Source: Flavobacteriales bacterium
Lineage (GTDB): Bacteria > Bacteroidota > Bacteroidia > Flavobacteriales_D > Crocinitomicaceae
DNA length: 64,000 nucleotides
Direction of reading: 5' to 3'
Assembly (NCBI GenBank): GCA_018883325.1
Contig: VEQH01000005.1
Location: forward strand, 1-64,000
Within the stretch, counting starts at the first letter, position 1, and each line of letters begins with the position of its first letter. Both the position numbers and the translations under genes were made by a program. Below the pieces are notes generated by a model. That model was not told the DNA's origin and did no database searches. It saw nothing but the letters and a program-made list of their open reading frames with translations. Positions 26,893 through 34,268 of the stretch are shown here, in pieces.

Positions 26893-27868
26893 TATTCTAA
26901 TTTCGCGAACAGATAGTATTGGTGATGTTTTGTTGACGCTACCTTTTTGTGCTTGGTTGAAAAAACAATTTCCGGAAGCTAAATTGACTTTTTTAGGTAG
27001 AAATTACACGCAAAGTGTCATCGAATCTTTCACCGTTATTGATTCATTCATTGCGCTTGAACAACTCAATAATCAGCCAACATTGGAAAAAGTGAACCAA
27101 TTAAACACTTTTGATTGCATTATTCACGTTTTTCCAAATAAAGAAATTGCATCCTTAGCGAAAAAAGCAAAAATTCCACTTCGAATTGGAACCTCTCACC
27201 GCTTGTTTCACTTACTGACTTGTAATAAACGCGTAAACTTCACACGCAAAAACTCTGAACTCCACGAAGCACAACTTAATTTTGAATTGTTAAAACCACT
27301 TGGATTAAAAGAAATTCCAAGTTTTTCAACGCTTCAAAATGCTGGGGAAAATTTCAAAGTTAAAGCAACAGAACTTCCGACAGAAATTGAAACATTGGAC
27401 TTTAAGAATCTTGTGATTTTGCACCCCAAATCGCAAGGAAGTGCCATTGAGTGGCCGCTTGAAAAATACATAGAACTTGCGGAAGAATTGGCGAAGAATG
27501 GAAAAACAGTTTGTTTTACGGGTACAGAAAGTGAAGGCGTTTTATTTAGACATTTACTCCCCAAACATTCAAACATAATTGACACAAGTGGGAAACTGTC
27601 CTTGCATCAACTTCAGTTGCTAATTTCAAAATCTCAGGCTTTGGTAGCTTGTTCCACAGGCCCCTATCACATTGCTGGATTGTGCGGAATTAAAGCGATT
27701 GGTTTGTTTTCGAATCGCAAACCCATTCATCCTGGAAGGTGGAAAGCCTTAGGGAAAAATGCCGTTGCCTTGGTTTTTGATGAAAACTGCACGAATTGTA
27801 AAAGCAAACAATCTTGCTTGTGTATTCAGTCCATTTCAGTTGAAAAAGTGATGCAACAATTACTTTGA
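26879..27868 (+). CDS. glycosyltransferase family 9 (LPS heptosyltransferase-like)
   Basis: This 329-aa protein starts ILISRTDSIGDVLLTLPFCAWLKKQFPEAKLTFLGRNY, the GT9 signature. The C-terminal domain has the donor-site blocks VILHPKSQGSAIEWPLEKY and ACSTGPYHIAGLCGIKAIGLF. It should act in lipopolysaccharide core synthesis with the preceding GT2 gene. The start inside the upstream gene suggests translational coupling. A Cys-rich end (CTNCKSKQSCLC) is unusual for the family and worth noting. Confidence 0.87.
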   Translation: MKLANILISRTDSIGDVLLTLPFCAWLKKQFPEAKLTFLGRNYTQSVIESFTVIDSFIALEQLNNQPTLEKVNQLNTFDCIIHVFPNKEIASLAKKAKIPLRIGTSHRLFHLLTCNKRVNFTRKNSELHEAQLNFELLKPLGLKEIPSFSTLQNAGENFKVKATELPTEIETLDFKNLVILHPKSQGSAIEWPLEKYIELAEELAKNGKTVCFTGTESEGVLFRHLLPKHSNIIDTSGKLSLHQLQLLISKSQALVACSTGPYHIAGLCGIKAIGLFSNRKPIHPGRWKALGKNAVALVFDENCTNCKSKQSCLCIQSISVEKVMQQLL

Positions 27869-27869
27869 A

Positions 27870-28643
27870 ATGGTAAAATCTGCGTTGTTATTCCTTCTAA
27901 ATTCTTCGGTTTTACTAGCGTTTTTTTCTTTTGTTTTCACGTTTGGATTACATTCAAATTGGGAAAATAAATTAAGCTATTCAAGTGCGATTTTTTTCAG
28001 TGTGCTCGGTATCTACAACTTTCATCGTTTGTACAAATTTCAAAAAAAACAACTGAACTTGCCTATGAGTAATTGGGTCGCTAAAAACCTGCGAATCATC
28101 CAATTACTCTGTTCAATTGGAATTATTACAAGTTCAACTCTATTTGTTTTCTTACTAAAATTCAATCTTGCAAACTTGCTTTTATTGAGTGCTTGCCTGT
28201 TAATTTCCATATTCTATGTTATTTCAAAATGGCGAGAAATTCCTTTTTTAAAAGCAGCTTTTGTTTCTGTCGTTTGGACAGTGATTTTAGTTATTTTACC
28301 CTCACTTCTTCAAGGGAAATATGAAAGTCAATCTTGGATTTTTTTACTGTTCTTTTATGCACTAACTATTCCAGCGGATGCGAGGGATATGGAAGTTGAT
28401 CAAAAAAAACTGAATACTTTACCTCAACTTATTGGCAAAAAACAATCCTTTTGGACGGTGATGCTCTTGCTAAATCTGTTCACATTGCTTAATCACTTTT
28501 CTCAAGAAATAAAAATCGGTTTGATTGCTTTTAATACAATTTGGGTTTTTATTTATCACCACTTTGAAGGAAAGCAAAAAATCAGTGTTGAATTTATTGA
28601 TGCACTTTTGTTGGTTTATGGATTGGTTTTTTGGTTTAAATGA
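27870..28643 (+). CDS. UbiA-like polytopic membrane protein
   Basis: The 257-aa protein has about seven hydrophobic segments and UbiA-like features: NFHRLYK after TM2 and PADARDMEVDQKKLNTLPQLIGKK between later TMs, which recall the two Asp-rich loops of prenyltransferases. The first loop lacks the usual NDxxD, so prenyltransferase activity is doubtful. It follows the GT9 gene by 1 bp. It is the last gene before the accessory island; its TGA stop touches the repeat region. Confidence 0.65.
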   Translation: MVKSALLFLLNSSVLLAFFSFVFTFGLHSNWENKLSYSSAIFFSVLGIYNFHRLYKFQKKQLNLPMSNWVAKNLRIIQLLCSIGIITSSTLFVFLLKFNLANLLLLSACLLISIFYVISKWREIPFLKAAFVSVVWTVILVILPSLLQGKYESQSWIFLLFFYALTIPADARDMEVDQKKLNTLPQLIGKKQSFWTVMLLLNLFTLLNHFSQEIKIGLIAFNTIWVFIYHHFEGKQKISVEFIDALLLVYGLVFWFK

Positions 28644-28645
28644 GC

Positions 28646-28675
28646 TAAATCTTTTCTTTCGTAAAAAAATTCATT
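28646..28675. repeat. 30-bp dispersed repeat, copy 1 (TAAATCTTTTCTTTCGTAAA)
   Basis: The 20-bp core is identical at 29479-29498 and differs by one base at 29841-29860. Copies 1 and 3 also share the following TTCATTCT. Read on the minus strand it encodes FYERKDL, as in the DUF1016 remnant, so it may be a gene scar. It lies 2 bp after the UbiA-like gene. Confidence 0.6.
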
Positions 28676-28949
28676 CTGAATATTTGCCATTCTTTTGCTT
28701 GACCAAAAGAATCACCTCGAAGAAGCAGCGAAGCTAAAAGTCAATCCGCCGCGGCGGATGAATTTCTATTTTCTTCGCAAATTATTGTTTTACAGTCATT
28801 TTATAACTCGTTGCGAACAATTTTAACTCCTTCCTGAAGTTGAAATTTTTTAAGTCCGTCAGCTGACGGAACAGAAATTTTAAAAATTAACAACTTCATT
28901 TCAGTAGCTAAAACCATGAAATTCAAGGCCGAGAATTGTTCGCTAATAT
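28676..28949. repeat. palindromic repeat region, relative of the 43349-43739 MITE
   Basis: The gap contains TTCTTTTGCTTGACCAAAAGAA, the 14-bp palindrome TCCGCCGCGGCGGA (28745-28758), the 16-bp palindrome TCCGTCAGCTGACGGA (28855-28870), and a long imperfect hairpin from GTTGCGAACAATT to AATTGTTCGC (28811-28940). The same order of blocks, without the two GC palindromes, occurs inside the MITE that splits the HipA-like gene. No gene is seen here. Confidence 0.65.
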
Positions 28950-29441
28950 TTACACAAAAGTTCTCACTTCGATTAAATTCTTGTTTTTAAAATTCAAGTA
29001 TTTTATGCTGTTAAAATTGCGGATACTCAAAATATTAATTTCAGCCTGATTCAAATTTAGACGTTCATCGTCCATTGTAAAACCCTTGCGGATACATTCA
29101 TTCAAGCGTTTGGTTGCCCATTGTCGAAATTGTGTTCCTCGCAACGATTTTACCCGATAACCAACGGAAATAATAACGTCGAGATTGTAATAATTAAATG
29201 CCTTTTGCTGAAATTCGGAAATTCCGAATTTCTTTATTGTATTGACTTCTTCTAACTCTTTTTCGGAATAAATATTTTTTATATGTTCGTTTATTGTGGA
29301 CTTAGCTTTCCCAAACAAAACCGCTATTTGCTCTTGAGTGAGCCAAACAGTTTCCTCTTCAAAACGAACATCAACCGAAACTTGCTCATCTTGGGTTTTG
29401 AAGATGATGAACGATGCGTTATTTTCTACATTTCTATTCAT
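28950..29441 (-). CDS. RhuM family protein, C-terminally truncated
   Basis: The 163-aa protein matches the N-terminal part of the RhuM/virulence protein family: VDVRFEEETVWLTQEQIAVLFGKAKSTINEHIKNIY, then YYNLDVIISVGYRVKSLRGTQFRQWATKRLNECIRKGFTMDDERL. Family members commonly run to over 300 aa; here the family sequence stops after MDDERL. The last ~27 codons (LSIRNFNSIKYLNFKNKNLIEVRTFV) lie in a sequence shared with the MITE at 43349-43739. I infer a repeat cut off the gene and supplied a new 3' end. The HTH-like N-terminus suggests DNA binding. Confidence 0.75.
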   Translation of the reverse strand: MNRNVENNASFIIFKTQDEQVSVDVRFEEETVWLTQEQIAVLFGKAKSTINEHIKNIYSEKELEEVNTIKKFGISEFQQKAFNYYNLDVIISVGYRVKSLRGTQFRQWATKRLNECIRKGFTMDDERLNLNQAEINILSIRNFNSIKYLNFKNKNLIEVRTFV

Positions 29442-29478
29442 TAATCTAAAGTTAGGTGTTTTTGGGATTTTAATGTAC

Positions 29479-29498
29479 TAAATCTTTTCTTTCGTAAA
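29479..29498. repeat. 20-bp dispersed repeat, copy 2
   Basis: TAAATCTTTTCTTTCGTAAA is identical to 28646-28665. The two copies bracket the rhuM gene and its palindromic tail. Confidence 0.6.
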
Positions 29499-29840
29499 GA
29501 CTATCTATTTTGATTGCGTTGAGCAACCAGTCTCTGCTCCAACCTTTATCAACGGTTTGCTGTATGTAGAAAAAAGCAGCTTTTATGTCTTTTACCTTAG
29601 TGAATATGATAATATTATGTCCCCAAGGAATGAGTGTAGCTGGGTGATGTGTAAATTGTCCAACAGGCTGTTGGATGATTTCATTGTTTTGATTTTCTGC
29701 AAGTTGTAACTCATCTTCACTTTTCGTTTGAATTAATCCAACAGGCTGTTGGACTAATTCATTGCTAAAAAAATATAGAACTGTTTGCAATAAAATAAAT
29801 TGCTTCTTGTTAGTCCCTTCATCCCATGAAACTCAGTCTG

Positions 29841-29870
29841 TAAATCTTTTCTTTCATAAAAAATTTCATT
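29841..29870. repeat. 30-bp dispersed repeat, copy 3
   Basis: TAAATCTTTTCTTTCATAAA differs from the other copies by one base. It lies directly after the Bro-N gene ending at 29866 and forms the start of the DUF1016 remnant. Confidence 0.55.
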
Positions 29871-30705
29871 CTAAAACTTCATTCTCAACATCTTTTGAAG
29901 GTGGTAAAAAATTTTCTCCAGTAACAACGCTTTTTCCAGTTTTTGCCTCCAATTCTTTTCTTGCGTTTTTAGCAACTGCGCCTCCATTTTTACTAGCCAC
30001 AGCATTTTCATCTAGTCCTTTTGCCTTTGTAGATTCAGCAATTTGTCTAGAGGAAAGTTCTGCTAATGCTGTGAAAATTAATTCAGCTTCTGACATGTGA
30101 TCTCGTAGATTTTGTGATTTTAAACCTTTTAAATCTTTATGTTTTCTCACCGATAGACCTGTCCATTCTTGATGAATAATATTTGTTAAAAGCGCAAATT
30201 CTTTACCTTTCTCAACTCCACTTTCTTGCCAGTAATCAGTAAGCTTATTCCGCGTCTCTTGTCCACTCATGCGTTGTTGAATCCATTTTTCGCTACGCCC
30301 AAGTTTCTGCCAATTTTCTCTTGCTCTATCAATACTTTGACTAGGGTCGTTAATTTCTTGAATGCGCTCATACCCAACTTTTGCAAGCCATTGCTTCAAT
30401 GGTTCAGATTTAGGGGACGGAATGGATTGAATAAGGCGAAAAATATCTTCTACCGTACCCACATCTGTTTTGTAAAATTTACCGTCTTCGGATTGTAGTT
30501 TCAGTTGGTTACAATTTGTAACCGACTCATTGCCCTCCTTTTTGAGCCTGCTTTTCAACACCTTCCAGTAGTTTCTTGCTCTTTCCACGGTTGGCTGTTC
30601 CGTTAATATACCAATGATATCAACTATACTGAAATACCACATTTCATTCGCTGGATCGAATTGGCTACGAACCTTTTTGTTCTCAAATATTTTTAAATCA
30701 CTCAT
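29866..30705 (-). CDS. Bro-N domain protein (DinD-like), paralogue B
   Basis: The 279-aa protein has an N-terminal Bro-N/antirepressor-like domain (VRSQFDPANEMWYFSIVDIIGILTEQPTVERARNYWKVLKSRLKKEGNE), then SIPSPKSEPLKQWLAKVGYERIQEINDPSQSIDRARENWQKLGRSEKWIQQRM and a DinD-like C-terminal half (KHKDLKGLKSQNLRDHMSEAELIFTALAE). Related proteins occur in phages and as DNA-damage-induced DinD; the molecular role is unclear. Its start overlaps the upstream paralogue by 8 bp. The tail ends AKNARKELEAKTGKSVV, shared with the paralogue. Confidence 0.85.
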   Translation of the reverse strand: MSDLKIFENKKVRSQFDPANEMWYFSIVDIIGILTEQPTVERARNYWKVLKSRLKKEGNESVTNCNQLKLQSEDGKFYKTDVGTVEDIFRLIQSIPSPKSEPLKQWLAKVGYERIQEINDPSQSIDRARENWQKLGRSEKWIQQRMSGQETRNKLTDYWQESGVEKGKEFALLTNIIHQEWTGLSVRKHKDLKGLKSQNLRDHMSEAELIFTALAELSSRQIAESTKAKGLDENAVASKNGGAVAKNARKELEAKTGKSVVTGENFLPPSKDVENEVLE

Positions 30706-31603
30706 TGTTTTTGGAATTTGTTGTGTTGTAATTTGTAAGTTCGTTTTTGTCGTTCTCTATACTTTTCAACACATCTTTGGCATTCAATTTTGAAACCACC
30801 TTTTTACCTGTTTTCGCTTCTAACTCCATTCTTGCGACTTTGGCTACATTACCACCTTGTTTGGCTACGATTTTACTTTCTTCAAAATCTTTGGGATTGG
30901 TTGCAGCGGATATATCTTTTGTGGAAGCTTCTGCTAACATATTTAAAATTAACTCTGTATTGGTCATATTGTCCCTTAGATTTTCTTTCTTCAATCCTTT
31001 TAGCACTTTATACTCCTTGGTCGTTTTATCGCTCCAAGCCTTGGTAATAATATCTGTAAGCGTAGCAAACTGTAATCCCTCTTTTAAACCACGCTTTTTC
31101 CATTCATCTGTTAATTCTTTACGGATTTCAATACTTTTCAACCGTTGGTTTATCCAGTTTTCTGAGTAACCTAATTTCAGATACTGTTCTAAAGCTCTAT
31201 CAATACTCAACTCAGGGTCTTGTAATTCATCTAATCTTTCTGCTGCCAGTTGCGCCAACCAAAGTTTAAAAGGCTCTGCTTTAGGCGAAGGAATGGATTG
31301 AATTAAACGAAAAAGTTGTTCTGTATCTGCTACGTCAGTAATTCTCATTTTGCCATCAGTAGCGACCATTTTCAAACTGTGACAATTCGTCACGGTTTCA
31401 TTTCCTTCTGCTTTAAGTCTTTGTTTTAATTTTCTCCAGTAGGCACTTGGATCCCTACTTTCGGTAAGCACAGCTATTACATCCACTATAGAAATGTACC
31501 ATTTTTCTTGTTCAGAATTCCATATAGTACGCAACTGTTGTTCTTCAAATAAATGAAGCTTTGAAATAGCATTTTCGCTTTTTGATTTGTCGTGCAAAGC
31601 CAT
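30698..31603 (-). CDS. Bro-N domain protein (DinD-like), paralogue A
   Basis: This 301-aa protein has the same architecture as its downstream neighbour: LRTIWNSEQEKWYISIVDVIAVLTESRDPSAYWRKLKQRLKAEGNETVTNCHSLKM, SIPSPKAEPFKLWLAQLAAERLDELQDPELSIDRALEQYLKLGYSENWINQR, and EYKVLKGLKKENLRDNMTNTELILNMLAE with ARMELEAKTGKKVV at the end. The two genes are tandem paralogues and probably one operon. They sit with rhuM and DUF1016 remnants, a grouping typical of defence- or phage-derived islands. Confidence 0.85.
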   Translation of the reverse strand: MALHDKSKSENAISKLHLFEEQQLRTIWNSEQEKWYISIVDVIAVLTESRDPSAYWRKLKQRLKAEGNETVTNCHSLKMVATDGKMRITDVADTEQLFRLIQSIPSPKAEPFKLWLAQLAAERLDELQDPELSIDRALEQYLKLGYSENWINQRLKSIEIRKELTDEWKKRGLKEGLQFATLTDIITKAWSDKTTKEYKVLKGLKKENLRDNMTNTELILNMLAEASTKDISAATNPKDFEESKIVAKQGGNVAKVARMELEAKTGKKVVSKLNAKDVLKSIENDKNELTNYNTTNSKNNE

Positions 31604-31967
31604 GTTGATTATTTTTCTAACATAAATATAATTACTATTTAATCATTCACCAAATAATCTCAACTTTTTATTTCACCCCCTTTCCAAATTAACCGCTCTC
31701 AATCCATCAATCCAATCTCCTCCATGTTTCAACGGATTATAATTGTATAAATTATTGGTGTCTGAGAGTTGATTGTAGGATCACTTAAACTACGATTTTT
31801 CTACGCCTTTTTATTTTCAAACCATGCGCTAGGACAAACCCATTTCCGATGATTACGATTCTTTTCTTTAATGTTTGTTTTACTGTCATTTATAAAACCA
31901 GACACTCGTCAGAACCTCAATCCTCCGTCAATTGACAGATTCAGTCATTGCTACTGTTCAAGCATTA
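31604..31967. other. intergenic, 364 bp, no gene
   Basis: The sequence is AT-rich and without a convincing ORF. TCCGTCAATTGACAGA at 31924-31939 is a near-palindrome of the same type as TCCGTCAGCTGACGGA at 28855. The promoter of the Bro-N pair should lie near 31610-31680, but I could not identify an exact TAnnTTTG there. Confidence 0.5.
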
Positions 31968-32720
31968 TTATTCCAATGGAAAATCAACCCAAAAAGGTTT
32001 TTTACTCATATCGGAGAAATCTTGCTGAGCGTAGTTTTCTTTTGGGATTACACGTAAGCGATTTTTTACTGGGTCAATTTTAAAGTCAACGTATTGATTA
32101 ATACCTTGAACTTTTACACACTTTATGAAAACGTGAGGTTTTTTATCGTAATACACTTTCTCTTTGGTAAAACGAACGCCGATTAAATGCTTTTCTTGGT
32201 ATGTACCACCCCCATCTTCCTCAAAAAATACAATATGCACACCATTGTCTAATTTACCCAAATACGCATATTTTAAAAATTGCTCATCGGAGTTGTAGGT
32301 TTCTTTAAACGCATAAACGATGTAGTTTAATTTGGGCAATTTTTGAAGGTAAAGTCCTTTTTCATTGATATAAAAACGATTCGATTCATTTCCGATAGTT
32401 AAGTCAATTTCACGTATTGCGGAAGCTCCATCTGACGAAGCAAAGCCAATAAATTCACTCAAAATTAAATGGTTAATTGTTCGACCTCGGTAACGGAAAT
32501 CAACGACTTCTTCGCTTTTTTCCAATCTTGGATTTAAAACTTCAAAATGGTAACGTTTATACGGATCGTTTTCTTCTTGCTTTATCGTATCATTTGGTAT
32601 TGGAAGTGAATATTCTAAGGAACTTTCATCGTCAATAGTTTGATCATCAGAATAATTAAAGGCAAAAGATGTGATGACAATTAATGTAATGAGCGCGAAA
32701 AATAATTTTGATTTTGACAT
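31968..32720 (-). CDS. hypothetical exported protein, 250 aa
   Basis: I do not recognise a family. The N-terminus MSKSKLFFALITLIVITSFAFNYSDD is a signal peptide or anchor without a lipobox. The rest is beta-rich and mixed in charge (FEVLNPRLEKSEEVVDFRYRGRTINHLILSEFIGFASSDGAS). It ends WVDFPLE. It follows the 180-aa gene on the same strand, separated by 130 bp holding a TCCGCCGCGGCGGA palindrome. Function unknown; located in the accessory region. Confidence 0.6.
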   Translation of the reverse strand: MSKSKLFFALITLIVITSFAFNYSDDQTIDDESSLEYSLPIPNDTIKQEENDPYKRYHFEVLNPRLEKSEEVVDFRYRGRTINHLILSEFIGFASSDGASAIREIDLTIGNESNRFYINEKGLYLQKLPKLNYIVYAFKETYNSDEQFLKYAYLGKLDNGVHIVFFEEDGGGTYQEKHLIGVRFTKEKVYYDKKPHVFIKCVKVQGINQYVDFKIDPVKNRLRVIPKENYAQQDFSDMSKKPFWVDFPLE

Positions 32721-32760
32721 GGTTTTGATTTTTAAGATATTAGGATTTTAAGACATTAGG

Positions 32761-32774
32761 TCCGCCGCGGCGGA
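32761..32774. repeat. 14-bp GC palindrome TCCGCCGCGGCGGA
   Basis: A perfect palindrome, identical to 28745-28758, in strongly AT-rich intergenic DNA. Beside it GCAATCCGCAATTTTTAATCCGCAATTTT (about 32818-32846) is a short direct repeat. Confidence 0.6.
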
Positions 32775-32850
32775 TTAGGACATTGAGAGGGAATGAGAAT
32801 TTGACAATCCGCCAATCAGCAATCCGCAATTTTTAATCCGCAATTTTATT

Positions 32851-33393
32851 TCATTCTTCTGGGTTTTCGTTTTGGTTGAGTTCATTTAGTAAGTCCGCAA
32901 TGATAATCGCAGGGGCTTCTCCTTCTAAAACTAAGCGAAGAAATGCTTTGTAAATATCCTGTGACACGCTGTAATGTTTCATAAGTTGCTGATTAATTTC
33001 ACCTGGGTACAAAACTGGAATCAACATTTCTCTTCTGCTAGTATAGGATACATAGTTGTTTTTCACATTTACAGTAACACTTCCTGTAGTCAATAAATTA
33101 TTAAAGTGTGAGGCAAGTATAAAAATGTCACTTGTAACTTCAGCTGGAAAATAGTCTAAAATATTTACCTGACATGTAAAATATCCTTCATCTATATAAT
33201 AGCGGTAGCTTGTTCCTTGATTTTCACTGATTTCAAAAACGGAATCAATAAATTTATCCTTCTCGTAAAACCCAGCTTTCCAATCCTTTTTCAAAAAAAG
33301 TTGCTTCAATTCTTCCCACAAATATTCCTCCTGCTTTTCATAACTGTAGGTCAAACGATAGCTTCGTTTTAGGAATTGAAGGAGCTTTTTCAT
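32851..33393 (-). CDS. hypothetical protein, 180 aa (YbjN-like architecture possible)
   Basis: A soluble protein without signal peptide. The alternating helix-strand layout, with FIDSVFEISENQGTSYRYYIDEGYFTCQVNILDYFPAEVTSDIFILASHFNNLL and a C-terminal helical tail, recalls YbjN/secretion-chaperone-like folds, but sequence alone does not establish this. It ends in an acidic NELNQNENPEE. It lies downstream of the phosphosignalling operon on the same strand, separated by a 398-bp gap. Confidence 0.55.
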   Translation of the reverse strand: MKKLLQFLKRSYRLTYSYEKQEEYLWEELKQLFLKKDWKAGFYEKDKFIDSVFEISENQGTSYRYYIDEGYFTCQVNILDYFPAEVTSDIFILASHFNNLLTTGSVTVNVKNNYVSYTSRREMLIPVLYPGEINQQLMKHYSVSQDIYKAFLRLVLEGEAPAIIIADLLNELNQNENPEE

Positions 33394-33791
33394 AGTGAAT
33401 TAGGCTGTTAAATTGGACTGAATTAAGGGGGAAAACAAGGATAGTAAAATTAGAAATTAAGGATGAATTGACAGAGTAAGGGAAATGTTAAAAATGCGTT
33501 TTTTTGGATATTTTGTGATTAGAGAATTACTAAGTTTTAAATCGAAGTTATGATGGGATTTCCAATTTGAAAGTTTCGCCAAAGCGCATAGGAGGAGGAC
33601 TTTTTTTCACCACATAGAAATATAGATAAAAGAGGATTTACTAAATTTTAAATCGAAGTTATAATCGGATTTTCCAACCCAGCGAGCGCGAACTAATTCT
33701 CACTTCGGAATAAAATGATTTTTAAAAGTTTAGAAATTTTATTAGAACTAAAATCACTTGTCTTTTCCGTCAAGACATATTATTGAGGATT
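33394..33791. other. intergenic, 398 bp, with a 40-bp direct repeat
   Basis: TTACTAAGTTTTAAATCGAAGTTATGATGGGATTTCCAA (33527-33566) recurs with a few changes at 33638-33677, 111 bp away. No ORF was seen. This gap follows the last gene of the vWA/PP2C/kinase operon; I saw no classic terminator. Confidence 0.55.
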
Positions 33792-34088
33792 TTATTCTTT
33801 GGTTGAAATACTTTTCAAACTAACCAACAAATAAATCCCAACTGCAACATCAATTATATTCCAAAGCACGCGACCAAAAGCAAATTTTTCAAAGGGCTGA
33901 AATAGAATAGCCAAAACAATGAATATTATTAGTTCTTGTTGATTGTTCTGTTCAAAAGCGGTAAATGCTAAATACAAAAACGCAATTGTCGCCACAACTC
34001 TCACAAATTGATAATACCCATAAGGCATGTCCAAAAGACAAAGAAAAAGAAGAATCGCAAGTGGGAGTTTGAGTGTGGTGGGGTTCAT
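33792..34088 (-). CDS. small membrane protein, DUF6804-like
   Basis: The 98-aa protein has three to four hydrophobic segments: PLAILLFLCLLDMPYGYYQFVRVVATIAFLYLAF, LIIFIVLAILFQPFEKFAFG and WNIIDVAVGIYLLVSL. The PYGYYQFVR and FQPFEKFAFGRVLWNIID blocks match the DUF6804 family pattern from memory; function is unknown. Start and stop overlap with the upstream DUF4236 gene as ATGA, so it belongs to the operon. Confidence 0.7.
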   Translation of the reverse strand: MNPTTLKLPLAILLFLCLLDMPYGYYQFVRVVATIAFLYLAFTAFEQNNQQELIIFIVLAILFQPFEKFAFGRVLWNIIDVAVGIYLLVSLKSISTKE

Positions 34089-34267
34089 TTGAAATATTTA
34101 ATATAATACAAACCCGTACCAGGAATACCAAAGCTCCAAAATCTTTTTCCGTCTGAACTTACTCCAAAACGAAAACCTAAAAACCCAAAACTTGTTCCGA
34201 CTCCATTTTTGGAAACGGTTGTTCTAATTGGACCAAAATTCTTTGTTTTTCTAAATCGCCAAGCCAT
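34085..34267 (-). CDS. DUF4236 domain protein, 60 aa
   Basis: MAWRFRKTKNFGPIRTTVSKNGVGTSFGFLGFRFGVSSDGKRFWSFGIPGTGLYY is the complete DUF4236 domain (RFRK, SKxGVGxSxG, GIPGTGLYY). In other bacteria this domain is often fused to membrane proteins; here it is free-standing and lies between two membrane proteins. It is 1 bp after the DUF4407 gene and overlaps the next gene. Confidence 0.85.
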   Translation of the reverse strand: MAWRFRKTKNFGPIRTTVSKNGVGTSFGFLGFRFGVSSDGKRFWSFGIPGTGLYYIKYFK

Positions 34268-34268
34268 T

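Larger units (their letters stand above)
29470..29870 (-). pseudogene. DUF1016 (YhcG-like) N-terminal domain remnant, frameshifted
   Basis: Two frames together give the DUF1016 N-terminal domain: frame one reads TEFHGMKGLTRSNLFYCKQFYIF (29870 to about 29775) and frame two reads FFSNELVQQPVG ... LIPWGHNIIIFTKVKD ... FYIQQTVDKGWSRDWLLNAI. The switch falls at a run of seven A (29767-29773). The C-terminal PD-(D/E)xK nuclease domain is absent after LYERKDLVH. The track's 106-aa ORF begins at a TTG after the shift. Inside, TCCAACAGGCTGTTGGA occurs twice, 78 bp apart, duplicating QQPVG in frame. Confidence 0.75.

Noticed and set aside
30747-31169. 140-aa plus-strand ORF
   Set aside because: It is an antisense shadow of the Bro-N paralogue A.
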